NCBI RefSeq assembly: GCF_000234355.1
Contig: NZ_AGQV01000001.1
Span: 979,001 to 1,043,000 of the forward strand
Direction of reading: 5' to 3'
Source of the DNA: Gluconobacter morbifer G707
GTDB taxonomy: Bacteria > Pseudomonadota > Alphaproteobacteria > Acetobacterales > Acetobacteraceae
DNA: 64,000 nucleotides
Of this stretch, positions 25,763 through 35,212 are shown in pieces. The stretch's first letter is position 1; each line of letters opens with the position of its first letter. A program made the translations under genes and the position numbers. Under the pieces are notes generated by a model. It was not told the DNA's origin and searched no databases. It worked only from the letters and a program-made list of their open reading frames with translations.

Positions 25763-26223
25763 CGGGCAACTCCTTGCACAAGGAGAACAGTTTTTCAGGA
25801 AATTGGAACGGGTGGCAACACCTGCCCCGTCAGGGAATTTTAAAATCTTCTGCGAAACGATATTTTATAAAATGCTGACAGTGCCAGAAATTTTGCTGCT
25901 CAGGGGACGACGGAATGATGCTCTGTCTTGTCGGGGGCTGAATTATGAACTCAGGAAGTTTCCTAATGGAGCGGAAACAGAAGACGGACCGTTCACCGGA
26001 ATGTGAAATGGTAACCGGCAAATACTGCTGCTGCCAGAAGGGGAGCGTGTAGGGGCGAATATCCTTGGTATACCCGGGTTTTCAGGGGAATGCGGTCCGG
26101 ATTTCGCTGCCTGAACCTCTCGATGGCCGAGTCTTTATTCGGTATTGATTTTTGTCATCTTTTGTTGTTTTAATAAATGATTGTTGGGAGAAGAGCTCTA
26201 TTGAAGCAGCTCTGGGGGATAGG
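25763..26223. other. Divergent intergenic region, AT-rich in part
   Basis: No gene is supported between the S10 peptidase (-) and the DUF4393 gene (+). A perfect 12-bp palindrome ATTTTATAAAAT lies at 25862-25873, about 100 bp upstream of the peptidase start. The last 80 bp before the DUF4393 gene are T-rich and probably contain its promoter. Nothing else stands out. Confidence 0.4.
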
Positions 26224-26865
26224 ATGCTCCATCAACTCTTTGCAGGTGCCGTGGCCGGAGATGTTCATGAACTCTCCAAGGTCGTCTCACCGCTTGCAAA
26301 GATGGCAGGAAGCGCGGCATCCAACCTGCTCCAGACTAACGTCGTAGAACCACTCAAGGTCAAGTGGCAGACGCGCCAGAAAAATCTGGACGATATTCGC
26401 GAGAAAGTCGAAGAAAAAGTCGGCACACATCCTCTTCACGAGCCTTCCCGCAAGGAAGCGGAGCCTGTGCTGAATGCTGCTGCGGAAGAAGACAGAAGCG
26501 AACTTCAGGAAATATGGGCGTCCCTGATTGCCAATCTGGTGACGGGCAGGATTTCCTCTGTCAGGCCGGAAGTTATCAGGATCATACGTGGGTTTGTGCC
26601 CGTTGATGCTCTTGTTCTGAGAACCGTGCAGAAAAGTCAGACCGGGGATTCACTGTTCCCGCAGTTTGAAATCATTGCAGATCATGTTCTGCGTGAACTG
26701 CCCCACGGCTCGGTTGATGATATCCAGCTCTCTCTCGACGTTCTGACAGATCAGGGCGTCCTTCAGGCTCATGAAATTGCCCGTTCTTCCGGGAAAAGGG
26801 AATGCCGCTGGACTGTGCAGGCGATGGGACGGGTTATCCTTCGCTCGGTAGATCCGGATTTCTGA
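26224..26865 (+). CDS. DUF4393 (Abi-alpha-like) protein
   Basis: A 213-aa protein from ATG 26224 with GGGGG eight bases upstream; an opening at 26152 is also in frame. It carries the Abi-alpha/DUF4393 pattern: N-terminal hydrophobic patch, then EPVLNAAAEEDRSELQEIWA at 80-99 with LIANLVTG. A winged-helix-like end follows (LDVLTDQGVLQAHEI). The family is associated with abortive phage resistance in some genomes, but most members have no tested function. No other defence gene adjoins, so a defence role here is only an idea. Confidence 0.75.
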   Translation: MLHQLFAGAVAGDVHELSKVVSPLAKMAGSAASNLLQTNVVEPLKVKWQTRQKNLDDIREKVEEKVGTHPLHEPSRKEAEPVLNAAAEEDRSELQEIWASLIANLVTGRISSVRPEVIRIIRGFVPVDALVLRTVQKSQTGDSLFPQFEIIADHVLRELPHGSVDDIQLSLDVLTDQGVLQAHEIARSSGKRECRWTVQAMGRVILRSVDPDF

Positions 26866-27178
26866 GGGAATAGCCGGCTTTTAGAGCAGGTTATGTCGGG
26901 TAGTGCATGAAGGAAAACGATCTGGCGCGTTTTCCGGCTGCCATGGATCGTTCATCCATGAATATAGTATCATTTGAATAGGCGAAATACGTCTTACAGC
27001 GCTGCTGTTTTGAACGGAGTTTTACCCGTTCGGGTACTTATAAAGCAGTTATACTGAACTGCTCTGGAAGATGGGTTGGGAGCTGTTTGCCTGATTTCGT
27101 AAAAGCTGAAGCGTCATTGGACTACTCCGTCTGACCTTTATGCAGGCAGACGAAGCGGTTTGAAAAACATGAAGTGCT
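26866..27178. other. Convergent intergenic region with three perfect hairpins
   Basis: No gene is supported between the DUF4393 gene (+) and acs (-). Three perfect inverted repeats stand in 122 bp. They are CATGGAT/ATCCATG (26942-26960, 5-nt loop), GAACGG/CCGTTC (27012-27031, 8-nt loop) and AGCAGTT/AACTGCT (27044-27063, 6-nt loop). None has a U-tract. They could be bidirectional terminators or a structured RNA. Confidence 0.5.
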
Positions 27179-29080
27179 TTAGCCCTGGACAATCCGGACG
27201 AGCGTGGCGACAATTTCTGGATCGGCCAGTGTTGAGAGGTCGCCGAAGCCTTCGGTTTCTCCGCAGGCGATCTTTCGCATCAGACGACGGACGCTTTTTC
27301 CGGAACGGGTTTTTGGCAGGTCAGGAACGACATGCACACGCTCGGGCACGGCATAGCGACCGACACGGGACGTGATGGCGCGAATGGCCAGAGTCTCGAT
27401 TTCCGTTGTGTCTCCGGTTCTGGGCACGACATACACGACGATGCCCTGCCCCTTGAGATCATGCGGGATACCGATGGCAGCGCTTTCCGCGATCATCTTT
27501 TCGGCCCCGAGGGCATTTTCGATTTCTGCTGATCCGATCCGGTGGCCGGAGACGTTGATGACATCATCAACGCGACCCGTGATCCAGTAATAGTCGTCAT
27601 TATCCCGGCAGGCGCCATCTCCTGTGAAATAATGCCCGGGATAAGGGCGGAAATACGTAGTCTGGAAGAGGGCGTCATCATTCCAGATTGTAAGAGCACG
27701 CCCCGGCCAAGAGCCTTCGATGCAGAGAACGCCTTCTGTCGCGCCTTCCAGAATTTCGCCCCGGTCATTGAGAAGGACGGGCTGGACACCCGGGAGAGGG
27801 AGGGTGGCGGAGGAGGGTTTTTCCGCGACGGCACCGGGTACGGGAGAGATCATGATGCCTCCGCTTTCCGTCTGCCACCATGTATCCACGAATGCGCAGC
27901 GCCCGCCGCCGATTTCATCGTTGAACCAGTTCCAGGCTTCGTGGCTGATGGGCTCGCCCACCGTCCCCAGAACGCGCAGATATGGCAGATATGAGAGATT
28001 GTATTTCCGGGGGACGTCATTGCCTTCCCGCATGACGGCACGGATGGCCGTGGGAGAGGTGTAGAATGTTGTGACCCCGTGATCCTGGATGACCTGCCAC
28101 CAGCGGCCTGGCTCCGGATAGGACGGCATGCCCTCGAACATCAGGACTGTGCCGCCATTGGCCAGGGGGCCGTAAACGACATAGCTGTGGCCGGTGATCC
28201 ATCCGATATCGGCTGTGCACCAGAAAATATCACTCGGCTGATGATCGAAGACGAGTTGATGCGTATAGGCGGCCCAGAGAAGATAGCCGCCCGATCCGTG
28301 TACGATACCTTTGGGTTTTCCCGTGCTGCCGGATGTATAAAGCAGAAACAGCGCGTCCGTTGAGGACATGGTCTCGGCCGGACAGTCCGTCGCGCTCTTT
28401 TCCAGCAGGGGAGAAAGCATTGCGTCCCGTCCGTCCTGTATGGGGACGGCGTCATCCGTCACGCTGACGACCAGGACCCGCCGGACGGCGAGTGTTTCCG
28501 GGCGCAGGCTCAGGGCTGCGTCCATGGTGGTCTTGAACGGGATGCGCTTGGGACCACGGCGTCCGACATTGGCTGTAATAGCCAGAACGGCACCGCTGTC
28601 AGCCAGTCGGTCAGCGATGGCTTCGGGAGAAAATCCACCAAACAGGACGACATGCATCGCACCCAGCCGGGCACAGGCCAGCATGGCGATCATGCTTTCC
28701 GGCACGGTCGGGAGATGGATGGCGACCCGGTCTCCCTTCCGGACGCCTTCAGCCCGGAGCACATTGGCCATTTGGCAGACGCGGGCGTGCAGGTCACGAT
28801 AGGTCAGGCGCAGGACGTGATCGTTGTCTTCTGCCTGCCAGATCAGGGCTGTCTGCTCGCCCCGTTCCGGAAGATGGCGGTCGAGGCAATTGACCGAGAC
28901 ATTCAGGGTTCCGTCCCTGAACCATCCCTGACCCTCATCACGGGCATGGGCAGGTTGCGTCTCCCAGGTCAGGCGGCTGGCCTCGCGAAGCCAGTAGGCT
29001 TCCGGATCGTGCCGGGCTTCTTCCGTCAGCCGGCGATAGTCTTCAGGGGTGAGACGGAAAGAAGAGAGGGATGAGGGCAT
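27179..29080 (-). CDS. acs: Acetyl-CoA synthetase
   Basis: A 633-aa AMP-forming ligase of normal Acs length. The P-loop-like motif YTSGSTGKPKG is at 248-258. The C-terminal catalytic lysine region PKTRSGKSVRRLMRKI is near residue 595; that lysine is the acetylation control site in the family. It activates acetate to acetyl-CoA, which allows re-use of acetate made by membrane oxidation. An upstream inverted repeat at 29238-29255 may be regulatory. A propionyl-CoA synthetase is possible, but the signature fits Acs. Confidence 0.93.
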   Translation of the reverse strand: MPSSLSSFRLTPEDYRRLTEEARHDPEAYWLREASRLTWETQPAHARDEGQGWFRDGTLNVSVNCLDRHLPERGEQTALIWQAEDNDHVLRLTYRDLHARVCQMANVLRAEGVRKGDRVAIHLPTVPESMIAMLACARLGAMHVVLFGGFSPEAIADRLADSGAVLAITANVGRRGPKRIPFKTTMDAALSLRPETLAVRRVLVVSVTDDAVPIQDGRDAMLSPLLEKSATDCPAETMSSTDALFLLYTSGSTGKPKGIVHGSGGYLLWAAYTHQLVFDHQPSDIFWCTADIGWITGHSYVVYGPLANGGTVLMFEGMPSYPEPGRWWQVIQDHGVTTFYTSPTAIRAVMREGNDVPRKYNLSYLPYLRVLGTVGEPISHEAWNWFNDEIGGGRCAFVDTWWQTESGGIMISPVPGAVAEKPSSATLPLPGVQPVLLNDRGEILEGATEGVLCIEGSWPGRALTIWNDDALFQTTYFRPYPGHYFTGDGACRDNDDYYWITGRVDDVINVSGHRIGSAEIENALGAEKMIAESAAIGIPHDLKGQGIVVYVVPRTGDTTEIETLAIRAITSRVGRYAVPERVHVVPDLPKTRSGKSVRRLMRKIACGETEGFGDLSTLADPEIVATLVRIVQG

Positions 29081-29237
29081 CGATCAGAAAAACTCGGAAC
29101 AGTCAGATTATGGTAGGGTACCTATATCAGGCTCTGATGCGAGAGGCAGCAGGAATTCTTTCTGGTCTTTAAGTTTTGTCAAAGCGGGAATTTAGGGCAT
29201 AAAATTTCTTCTTTTTCGGGTTAAAAGAAAAATTGTT

Positions 29238-29255
29238 GCAGTAGGAATATACTGC
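29238..29255. promoter_or_regulatory. Inverted repeat upstream of acs
   Basis: GCAGTA-GGAATA-TACTGC, perfect 6-bp arms with a 6-bp gap, about 160 bp upstream of the acs start and 70 bp from the end of the MscS gene. It may be an operator or a terminator remnant; weak evidence. Confidence 0.3.
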
Positions 29256-29324
29256 CACTTTCTGGTTTTCGCTGAAATGTCTTTTCTCGGGAACCGGATT
29301 TAGGCTTCCTGTCGTGCTTTCGGT

Positions 29325-31874
29325 TCAGGCGCCTGTCTGGGGTTGGGGTGGCGGGTTTGGCATCATCTGGTGCAGGCCATCGATTTCAAGCCGCCGGATC
29401 GGGTAGGGAATGGTGATATTCCGTTCCTCGAAACATTTCTTCATGCGGCGGTTGAATTCGCGCTGTACGGGCCAGCGGCCCGCGGTTGTCGTGGGAAGGG
29501 TTCCGCTGATGGTGACGAAGAAATCACCAAGGGCGTCCACGCCCCAGAGCTGGAAGTCATCGGTTATGAGATCCTTGAAGGCTGGATCTTCCCTCATGCT
29601 TTTCGTGATGTCCCTGAGCGCCTGTACGACAGCGTCCGTATCCGCGTCGTAACCGACCCGGGCGACGATCAGGGCGCGGGCGAAGTCGCGGTTGAAGTTG
29701 GTGATCTGCCCCAGTGAACTGAAGGGGAAAATGTTCATCGAACCATCGCTTCCCCGCACATGGACCGTGCGGAGCGAAAGGCGTTCGATCGTTCCGCCGA
29801 TCCCGTTGAGGGTCACGGCATCTCCGACCGTCAGGGCATTTTCCAGCAGCAGGAAAATACCGTTGATGAAATCCTGCACCAGTTTCTGGGAGCCGAACCC
29901 GAGTGCCACGCCAAAGATGGACGCGCCTGCCAGCAGAGGGGCAGTGTTGATGCCGATCTGGCTCAGAATCGTCAGTCCCAGAATGACGCCCAGAATCACG
30001 AGCAGCAGGATCCGGAGCATCGGCTGGAGCGTGCGGATCCGGGCGACACGCGTATCACCGTCGGAAAGGCCGCTGATTTTACGGATGTGCCGCTCGATGG
30101 CGATGTTGGCCCATTCCCAGACCAGTGTCGCCACGGCAAGCGCTATGAGCGTGGTCATTGTCGAGGACAGGAGCCGGTTTCCGATGCCGCCCTGCTGGAA
30201 AAGGTCGCGTGTACGGACGCCCCAAGCAATCGCGAGGAATACGACCGTGAGAATGAAGAGGATGGCCCCGAGGAAACGGCGGGCAATCGGGTAATAGGAG
30301 CCCAGACGGGCGCAGGTATCGTCTGACAGGGAGGTCCATTTCGGAGCGTTTCGAAATGTCCGTTCCAGAAATCCGTAGCTTGCGATGCTGAGGAGGCGCA
30401 TCAGGCCGAGGACCAGGACGCTCCGCAGGAAAATGTCCCAGATGGCGGAATAGCCGTTCTCGATTTCCGCGGCCCAGACAAGCCAGAGACCAAGATCGAA
30501 GAAGAGCGCCGCCACCCACCAGACTCTTCCGAAAAGTAGCAGTATGTGGGAGGCGTATCCCATCTGCGTCGCATGTTCGCACAGGGCCATGACGTGTCCG
30601 CGGCTGCGCAGGATCATGATGGCCACCAGTCCGTGCAGAAGAAGTGCGAGAATCTTGGACAGCGCGACGACAAGAGTAGAGGGCAGGGAGCAGTCATCAA
30701 GCAGGCCGATGACTGCGGCTCCGATGGTCCCGATGGAGGCCAGAAGCACGATCCACTGTGTCAGGTATTCCGCCGCCCAGTTGTTGACGGTCAGCAGGCG
30801 CATCCAGGGGCGGGTCGGTGCAAACAGGTCACGGGCAAGGAAGATGGCCAGACCGCCGATCGTGCCGCAGGCTGCCATGTCCCTGACGGCCAGTGCCGTG
30901 GTGGCGTCTCCCGATGGATCGCAGACAATGACCAGAGTTGCGGCGAGGGGAAGCATCGCGACGGTGAAAAGATCAAGCAGGAGGGTTCCGATGGCAAATG
31001 GCGCGCGATGAATGGCCAGCATCAGCCGCGCCAACGCCCCCTGATGATGCAGGCGGACTTCCCGTTCGGCTTCCACATCATCGGGTGAGGGCAGGGAGCT
31101 GGCGGCCGTCTGCGGGGATGGCGTCGCGGCGGCCTGTGCGTCTGCTTTCTCCCGGACCATTTCCTGCGCCTGTGCATCGCGTGAGGCGGCGCGGTCAGCC
31201 TCGGCTTTTTCGGCTTTTGCGCGCTCAAGTTCCAGAAGGCCGCTCTGACGTGCTTTTTCCTCCAGACGTTTCTGGGGCAGGCGGATCAGGAGCCGGGCCA
31301 GCACAACCAGACCGGCAGCAACGCCCGCGAAAACCGTGGCCCGGAGCAGGGTCTTGAGAACCTCTTCCCGCGCCTGAAGATCATGAGAGATGTAACGGAC
31401 CCATGCGGGAACGGCGCGGAAGTCCAGAACGGTTCTGAACAGTGCCTGAAACCGGGCGCTGGACGCATTTGCAAAGACGGAGACATATCCGAGCAGTTCT
31501 GCTCCCAGACTGTTGGGGCGAAGCTGCTGTATGGGGGTGGGAGGCGTTTTGGGTGTTGTGGCGGTCGTAACGGCTTTCGTGCTGGTGGAAGGGGCAGGCG
31601 TGACGTGATTTTGCTGCGCCTGGGCCATATTCTGAAGCGTGGTCAGGAATTTCTGGCGCTCTTTATCGTTTTTAAGCACGCCGATCAGCTGCCGGGTCTG
31701 TTCGGGGGAAAGAGCAGAAGTGTCGGGCTGGGACGTTGAGGTTGCGTCAGAGGCGGCCCGGGCAGGCTGAATGGAAAGGGAAAGCAGGCCGAGCATCAGG
31801 AAGAGCAGAAGGAGAAATCCGCCTCGCAGACTGTGGAAACGGTTGTCAGAGGCGATGTGCGGTTCTGTCTGCAT
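29325..31874 (-). CDS. Large mechanosensitive ion channel (MscS family)
   Basis: An 849-aa channel, longer than E. coli MscS (286 aa) and closer to the extended MscS-like proteins. The signal peptide ends near PARA (41). A charged Ala/Glu/Lys coiled coil at about 215-255 and several membrane segments follow. The conserved pore and beta domain begins at about residue 654 (FGVALGFGSQKLVQDFINGI) and ends with PYPIRRLEID at about 824-833. It should gate under hypo-osmotic membrane tension. Start of the mature periplasmic part is uncertain. Monocistronic. Confidence 0.92.
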   Translation of the reverse strand: MQTEPHIASDNRFHSLRGGFLLLLFLMLGLLSLSIQPARAASDATSTSQPDTSALSPEQTRQLIGVLKNDKERQKFLTTLQNMAQAQQNHVTPAPSTSTKAVTTATTPKTPPTPIQQLRPNSLGAELLGYVSVFANASSARFQALFRTVLDFRAVPAWVRYISHDLQAREEVLKTLLRATVFAGVAAGLVVLARLLIRLPQKRLEEKARQSGLLELERAKAEKAEADRAASRDAQAQEMVREKADAQAAATPSPQTAASSLPSPDDVEAEREVRLHHQGALARLMLAIHRAPFAIGTLLLDLFTVAMLPLAATLVIVCDPSGDATTALAVRDMAACGTIGGLAIFLARDLFAPTRPWMRLLTVNNWAAEYLTQWIVLLASIGTIGAAVIGLLDDCSLPSTLVVALSKILALLLHGLVAIMILRSRGHVMALCEHATQMGYASHILLLFGRVWWVAALFFDLGLWLVWAAEIENGYSAIWDIFLRSVLVLGLMRLLSIASYGFLERTFRNAPKWTSLSDDTCARLGSYYPIARRFLGAILFILTVVFLAIAWGVRTRDLFQQGGIGNRLLSSTMTTLIALAVATLVWEWANIAIERHIRKISGLSDGDTRVARIRTLQPMLRILLLVILGVILGLTILSQIGINTAPLLAGASIFGVALGFGSQKLVQDFINGIFLLLENALTVGDAVTLNGIGGTIERLSLRTVHVRGSDGSMNIFPFSSLGQITNFNRDFARALIVARVGYDADTDAVVQALRDITKSMREDPAFKDLITDDFQLWGVDALGDFFVTISGTLPTTTAGRWPVQREFNRRMKKCFEERNITIPYPIRRLEIDGLHQMMPNPPPQPQTGA

Positions 31875-32182
31875 TCAGTGCTCCTCCCTTGAAGCCGGGG
31901 ACTGTCAGGGACAGAGAGTGCGAACACCTCGGTGACCCTGATCTGGCGCCAGAAGCGTTTTACGTATGATGTCTGGGAAGTGTTTCAGTCTGCTGGCATG
32001 GAAGTGATGTTTGTGGCTGCCAGACATACAGAAACCTGTCTTTCCGTTTTATGCAGAACCGGGGGCGGCATGGGCGCGCAGGCCGTTTTGTCCGGTCTGA
32101 AAGGCCGGTTGCCGTGAGACCATCAGGCTGTAAGATTGACGGTAACTTGTCTGTCCGGAAAAACCGTATGGGAGAATAAAGC
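31875..32182. other. Divergent intergenic region
   Basis: No gene is supported between the MscS channel (-) and mdaB (+). A fair ribosome-binding site (GGGAG near 32170) belongs to mdaB. Short open frames here lack coding character. No repeat or operator stands out. Confidence 0.4.
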
Positions 32183-32776
32183 ATGGTGAAGAACATTCTT
32201 CTCCTCAATGGGGCCAAACCATTCGCGCATTCGCATGGACGGCTGAACGCAACGCTGCATGAGGCTGCTGTCGAGTTGCTGGAGAAGAAGGGTTACGCCA
32301 TCCAGCAGACGATCATCGACAAGGGGTATGATGTCGAAGAGGAAGTCCGGAAAATCATTCAGGCCGATCTCGTGATTTACCAGTTCCCGGGCTGGTGGAT
32401 GGGCACGCCGTGGATCGTCAAGAAATACATGGACGAGGTGATGACGGCCGGGCACGGCGCCCTGTACGCAAATGACGGGCGGAGCCGGGCGCATCCTGAG
32501 CGGAAATATGGATCAGGTGGGCTGCTTCAGGGAAGGAAATTCATGCTGTCCACGACCTGGAATGCACCGCAGGAAGCCTTCGACGATCCGGCCCAGTTTT
32601 TTGAGGGTAAAGGCGTGGATGGTGTTTTCTTCCCATTCTACAAGGCGCATGAATTTCTGGGTATGAGCCGTCTGCCGACCTATCTGGCCACGAATGTCAT
32701 GAAGTCGCCGTATGTTGAGGAGACGCTTGAGGGCTATCGTGCGCATCTGAAGGCTGTGCTTGGTTTTGCCGGCTGA
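32183..32776 (+). CDS. mdaB: NADPH-quinone reductase MdaB-like (modulator of drug activity B)
   Basis: A 197-aa flavodoxin-fold protein near the usual MdaB length. Diagnostic segments are ILLLNGAKPFAHSHGRLN near the N-terminus, QFPGWWMGTPWIVKKYMDEV at about 67-86, and LQGRKFMLSTTWNAP. It uses FAD and NADPH for two-electron reduction of quinones. In this setting it protects against quinones and oxidative stress. A gap of about 106 bp precedes the acetyltransferase on the same strand; co-transcription is possible but unproven. Confidence 0.93.
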   Translation: MVKNILLLNGAKPFAHSHGRLNATLHEAAVELLEKKGYAIQQTIIDKGYDVEEEVRKIIQADLVIYQFPGWWMGTPWIVKKYMDEVMTAGHGALYANDGRSRAHPERKYGSGGLLQGRKFMLSTTWNAPQEAFDDPAQFFEGKGVDGVFFPFYKAHEFLGMSRLPTYLATNVMKSPYVEETLEGYRAHLKAVLGFAG

Positions 32777-32882
32777 AATCAGGTCTCTGCTGTGTTATGC
32801 AGAAGGAACTGGCAGCGGGAAATCTGACTGTCTTCCCGGAGAGACGGTACGTTGAATTGTTCCTGTCGGGAGAGAAACGGAA

Positions 32883-33524
32883 ATGAGCACAGAGGACAGG
32901 TTCTTTCCTGTACCCCCGTCCACATCGCGCCATGAGCTTCAGAAGCGCCGGACAGACATCCATCTGGACCTGACGTATGAAGATATCGCGGCATGGGCCA
33001 GCATCGGCCGCCATACCTACGGTCATCCGCAGGTACAGGAAGCGGGTTATGCCCCTCTTCGGATCGGCGCTTACTGTTCGATTGCCGATCAGGTCATGCT
33101 TATTCTGGGAAACCATGCCCTGGATACGGTGACGACCTATCCTTTCCAGACGCTAAACGGGATCTGGGATGGGGCATCGGAAGCGGGCGATGATCATGAC
33201 ATGAAAGGCATCACGATCGGCAATGATGTCTGGATCGGGTTTCGGGCCGTTGTGCTTCCGGGGGTGACAATCGGGGATGGTGCGGTCATCGGGGCGGGAT
33301 CCATCGTGACGAAGGACGTGCCGCCTTATGCGATCCACGCCGGAAATCCGGCCAAACTGATCCGCTATCGCTTTGCGCCGGATATTATCGAAGACCTGCT
33401 GAAAATCCGCTGGTGGGACTGGGATGACGAGAAGGTCAATGCCCTGGCGCCGGAGCTGCTCTCCCGGGATATTCGCAGCTTTGTCGCCCGGCACCGGGAG
33501 AAGGGCAGTCAGGAAAGCCGGTGA
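32883..33524 (+). CDS. Hexapeptide-repeat xenobiotic O-acetyltransferase (Vat/CatB-like)
   Basis: A 213-aa left-handed beta-helix acyltransferase. The catalytic histidine is in [15 protein letters not shown] (His78), the pattern of streptogramin A and CatB chloramphenicol acetyltransferases. Hexapeptide repeats run from about 111 to 150 ([20 protein letters not shown]), then [21 protein letters not shown]. It transfers acetyl from acetyl-CoA to a hydroxyl of a small molecule. It follows mdaB and overlaps the convergent membrane-protein gene by 16 bp at its end. Chromosomal homologues need not confer resistance. Confidence 0.85.
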   Translation: MSTEDRFFPVPPSTSRHELQKRRTDIHLDLTYEDIAAWASIGRHTYGHPQVQEAGYAPLRIGAYCSIADQVMLILGNHALDTVTTYPFQTLNGIWDGASEAGDDHDMKGITIGNDVWIGFRAVVLPGVTIGDGAVIGAGSIVTKDVPPYAIHAGNPAKLIRYRFAPDIIEDLLKIRWWDWDDEKVNALAPELLSRDIRSFVARHREKGSQESR

Positions 33525-34042
33525 CGCATATGCTCACGGAGGTCATTACAGCGCTTGGTGTAATGGGATGCCTTGAAAGCCGTGATGAAGTTGATGAGAA
33601 AGGCGGCGAGCAGGGACAGGAAGGAGCATGACGTCAGGATTTCTCCTGTCAGCGGCATGGTGTCATTGTAGTGGACGCCGGAATACCAGAGCAGGGTGAT
33701 GCTCAGGACGGCACCGATGAAACCGAAGACGCCGGTAAACCGGATCAGGGAGTCTTCCATGTTCTCGAAGTCCGACGTTTCTTTCCATAGATCGAAAAGT
33801 TGCCGGTCCACCCGGCCGACTTCCTCCGCATGGTTGTGTCTGTCGTCCTCACTGATCTTGTGGGGATTTTTGCGGTAGATCTCCAGTTCCTGCCGGGCTT
33901 TTGTGAAGACTTTCCGCCGCTCCTTGATGGCGGGGATGCTGATATCCACAAAGCTGAGAATGGCGACGTTCAGTCCGGCTGAAAGCTGGATGACGGCCTG
34001 AAAATCACCCCATGTAATACTCATCGCCCTGCCATGTTCCAT
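33509..34042 (-). CDS. Small membrane protein of unknown function
   Basis: A 177-aa protein with three probable membrane segments: about 18-36 ([13 protein letters not shown]), 101-122 ([16 protein letters not shown]) and 138-160 ([14 protein letters not shown]). A charged region between 40 and 90, rich in Arg/Lys/Glu, would face the cytoplasm. A start at ATG 34024, six codons in, is about as likely as the listed one. No known family recognised. The 3' end overlaps the convergent acetyltransferase by 16 bp. Confidence 0.65.
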   Translation of the reverse strand: MEHGRAMSITWGDFQAVIQLSAGLNVAILSFVDISIPAIKERRKVFTKARQELEIYRKNPHKISEDDRHNHAEEVGRVDRQLFDLWKETSDFENMEDSLIRFTGVFGFIGAVLSITLLWYSGVHYNDTMPLTGEILTSCSFLSLLAAFLINFITAFKASHYTKRCNDLREHMRHRLS

Positions 34043-34139
34043 TACAGACTATGTCAGGATTTCTACCCCCCTATGTCCCGGGACGCCAGAGGGCGGAGGC
34101 AATTTGGGACTGTGAAAATGTTCCGCTATATCGGGGAGC

Positions 34140-34337
34140 ATGAGCAGCGACACCGTGAAGACATCGTCTCCCGAGAAGAGTACCGGTTCCGGCTGGGCCT
34201 ATGACTGTGCGATCTGTGGCAAGGGGGCCGCTTTCGGGTTTTACCGGCCGGAAGGGACGACATTTTACTGTCGTGATCATCAGAACGAGGGCACGGCGAC
34301 GCCCTATCCGCCCATGAGCAGGACAAAAGGCGCGTGA
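34140..34337 (+). CDS. Small Cys-rich (zinc-finger-like) protein coupled to a nuclease
   Basis: A 65-aa protein with CAIC at about 23-26 and CRDH at about 44-47, together a C2CH-type zinc-binding pattern. No signal peptide. Ser/Thr-rich ends suggest flexible tails. Its TGA overlaps the GTG start of the secreted nuclease (GTGA), so translation of the two is coupled. A role as an inhibitor or regulator of the nuclease is only a guess; the protein has no signal peptide while its partner does. Confidence 0.65.
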   Translation: MSSDTVKTSSPEKSTGSGWAYDCAICGKGAAFGFYRPEGTTFYCRDHQNEGTATPYPPMSRTKGA

Positions 34338-35200
34338 GGAGCTGGTGGCTCTGTGTTCTTGCTGCTGCGGTCTTTCCTTCTTCCGCCCTGTCTGCATCCT
34401 GTAACGGTCTCTTTGCCAAGGCGTCTCCCCCCGCCGTTCTGTCAGAGACGGAGCGGAGCGGGACGGTCCTGCTTTGCAATTCAGGATATGCCGTCCTGGT
34501 GTCGGAAAAGACCCGAGGGCCGTCATGGTCCGCGGAGGACCTGACGGAAGAGCGGCTTGAAGTTGCTGAACGGACCCAGCGTAAAGGCAGTTTTCATGTC
34601 GATACGCGCCTGCCGCTTTCCATGCGTGCCGCGCTGGATGATTACCGTGACTCCGGATATGACCGCGGACATATGACACCAAGCGGTGACGAAGCTGGTC
34701 CTGCCGCGCAGAAACAGTCTTTTGCCCTGTCGAATATCGTCCCCCAGACGGCCGAACTGAACCGGGGGGCATGGGAAGGGGTCGAGAGTGCCGTCCGGGG
34801 CTGGGCACGTCAGGAAGGTGAGATTTTTGTCGTGACGGGTCCGGGGTACGATCCCGATCATACCCGCTACATCGGCGTGGACCATCTGCCTGTTCCCGCT
34901 GTGACTTGGAAAGCGATCTATGATCCCGCCGCTGAAGGGACGGGGGTTTATATCTGCCGGAACACGGCTGCGCCGACCTGCCGGATTACGACCGTGGCGC
35001 TGCTGACAAGCTTGGTGAACGTTGATCCTTTTCCGGCTCTGCCGGCCTCGGAAAAGGATCATGTGATGGCCATGCCTCCCATTCGGGAAAGCCCTTATGC
35101 ACTGTCCCATCGCCCAGGAAACAGCCGGTTGCTGAAGGAATGGAGTTCCGCCAGAGCCCAGAAAGTGCTCCGGGCTCTGGTCAGGGCGCTTGTGGACTGA
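34334..35200 (+). CDS. Secreted DNA/RNA non-specific endonuclease
   Basis: A 288-aa beta-beta-alpha-metal nuclease like the Serratia enzyme. It starts with GTG at 34334 inside the preceding stop (GTGA). The signal peptide runs to about SALSA (21). The active-site motif DRGHM is at 110-114 with His113 as base, and NIVPQTAELNRGAWE follows at 134-148 with the metal-binding Asn. The protein is probably periplasmic or exported and could supply nucleotides from environmental DNA. The end is convergent with the aquaporin gene, 12 bp away. Confidence 0.9.
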   Translation: MRSWWLCVLAAAVFPSSALSASCNGLFAKASPPAVLSETERSGTVLLCNSGYAVLVSEKTRGPSWSAEDLTEERLEVAERTQRKGSFHVDTRLPLSMRAALDDYRDSGYDRGHMTPSGDEAGPAAQKQSFALSNIVPQTAELNRGAWEGVESAVRGWARQEGEIFVVTGPGYDPDHTRYIGVDHLPVPAVTWKAIYDPAAEGTGVYICRNTAAPTCRITTVALLTSLVNVDPFPALPASEKDHVMAMPPIRESPYALSHRPGNSRLLKEWSSARAQKVLRALVRALVD

Positions 35201-35212
35201 GAAGAGAAGCAG

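Noticed and set aside
35153-35181. Inverted repeat CCAGAGCCC...GGGCTCTGG near the nuclease stop
   Set aside because: It lies inside coding sequence and ends before the stop codon; too little to call a terminator.
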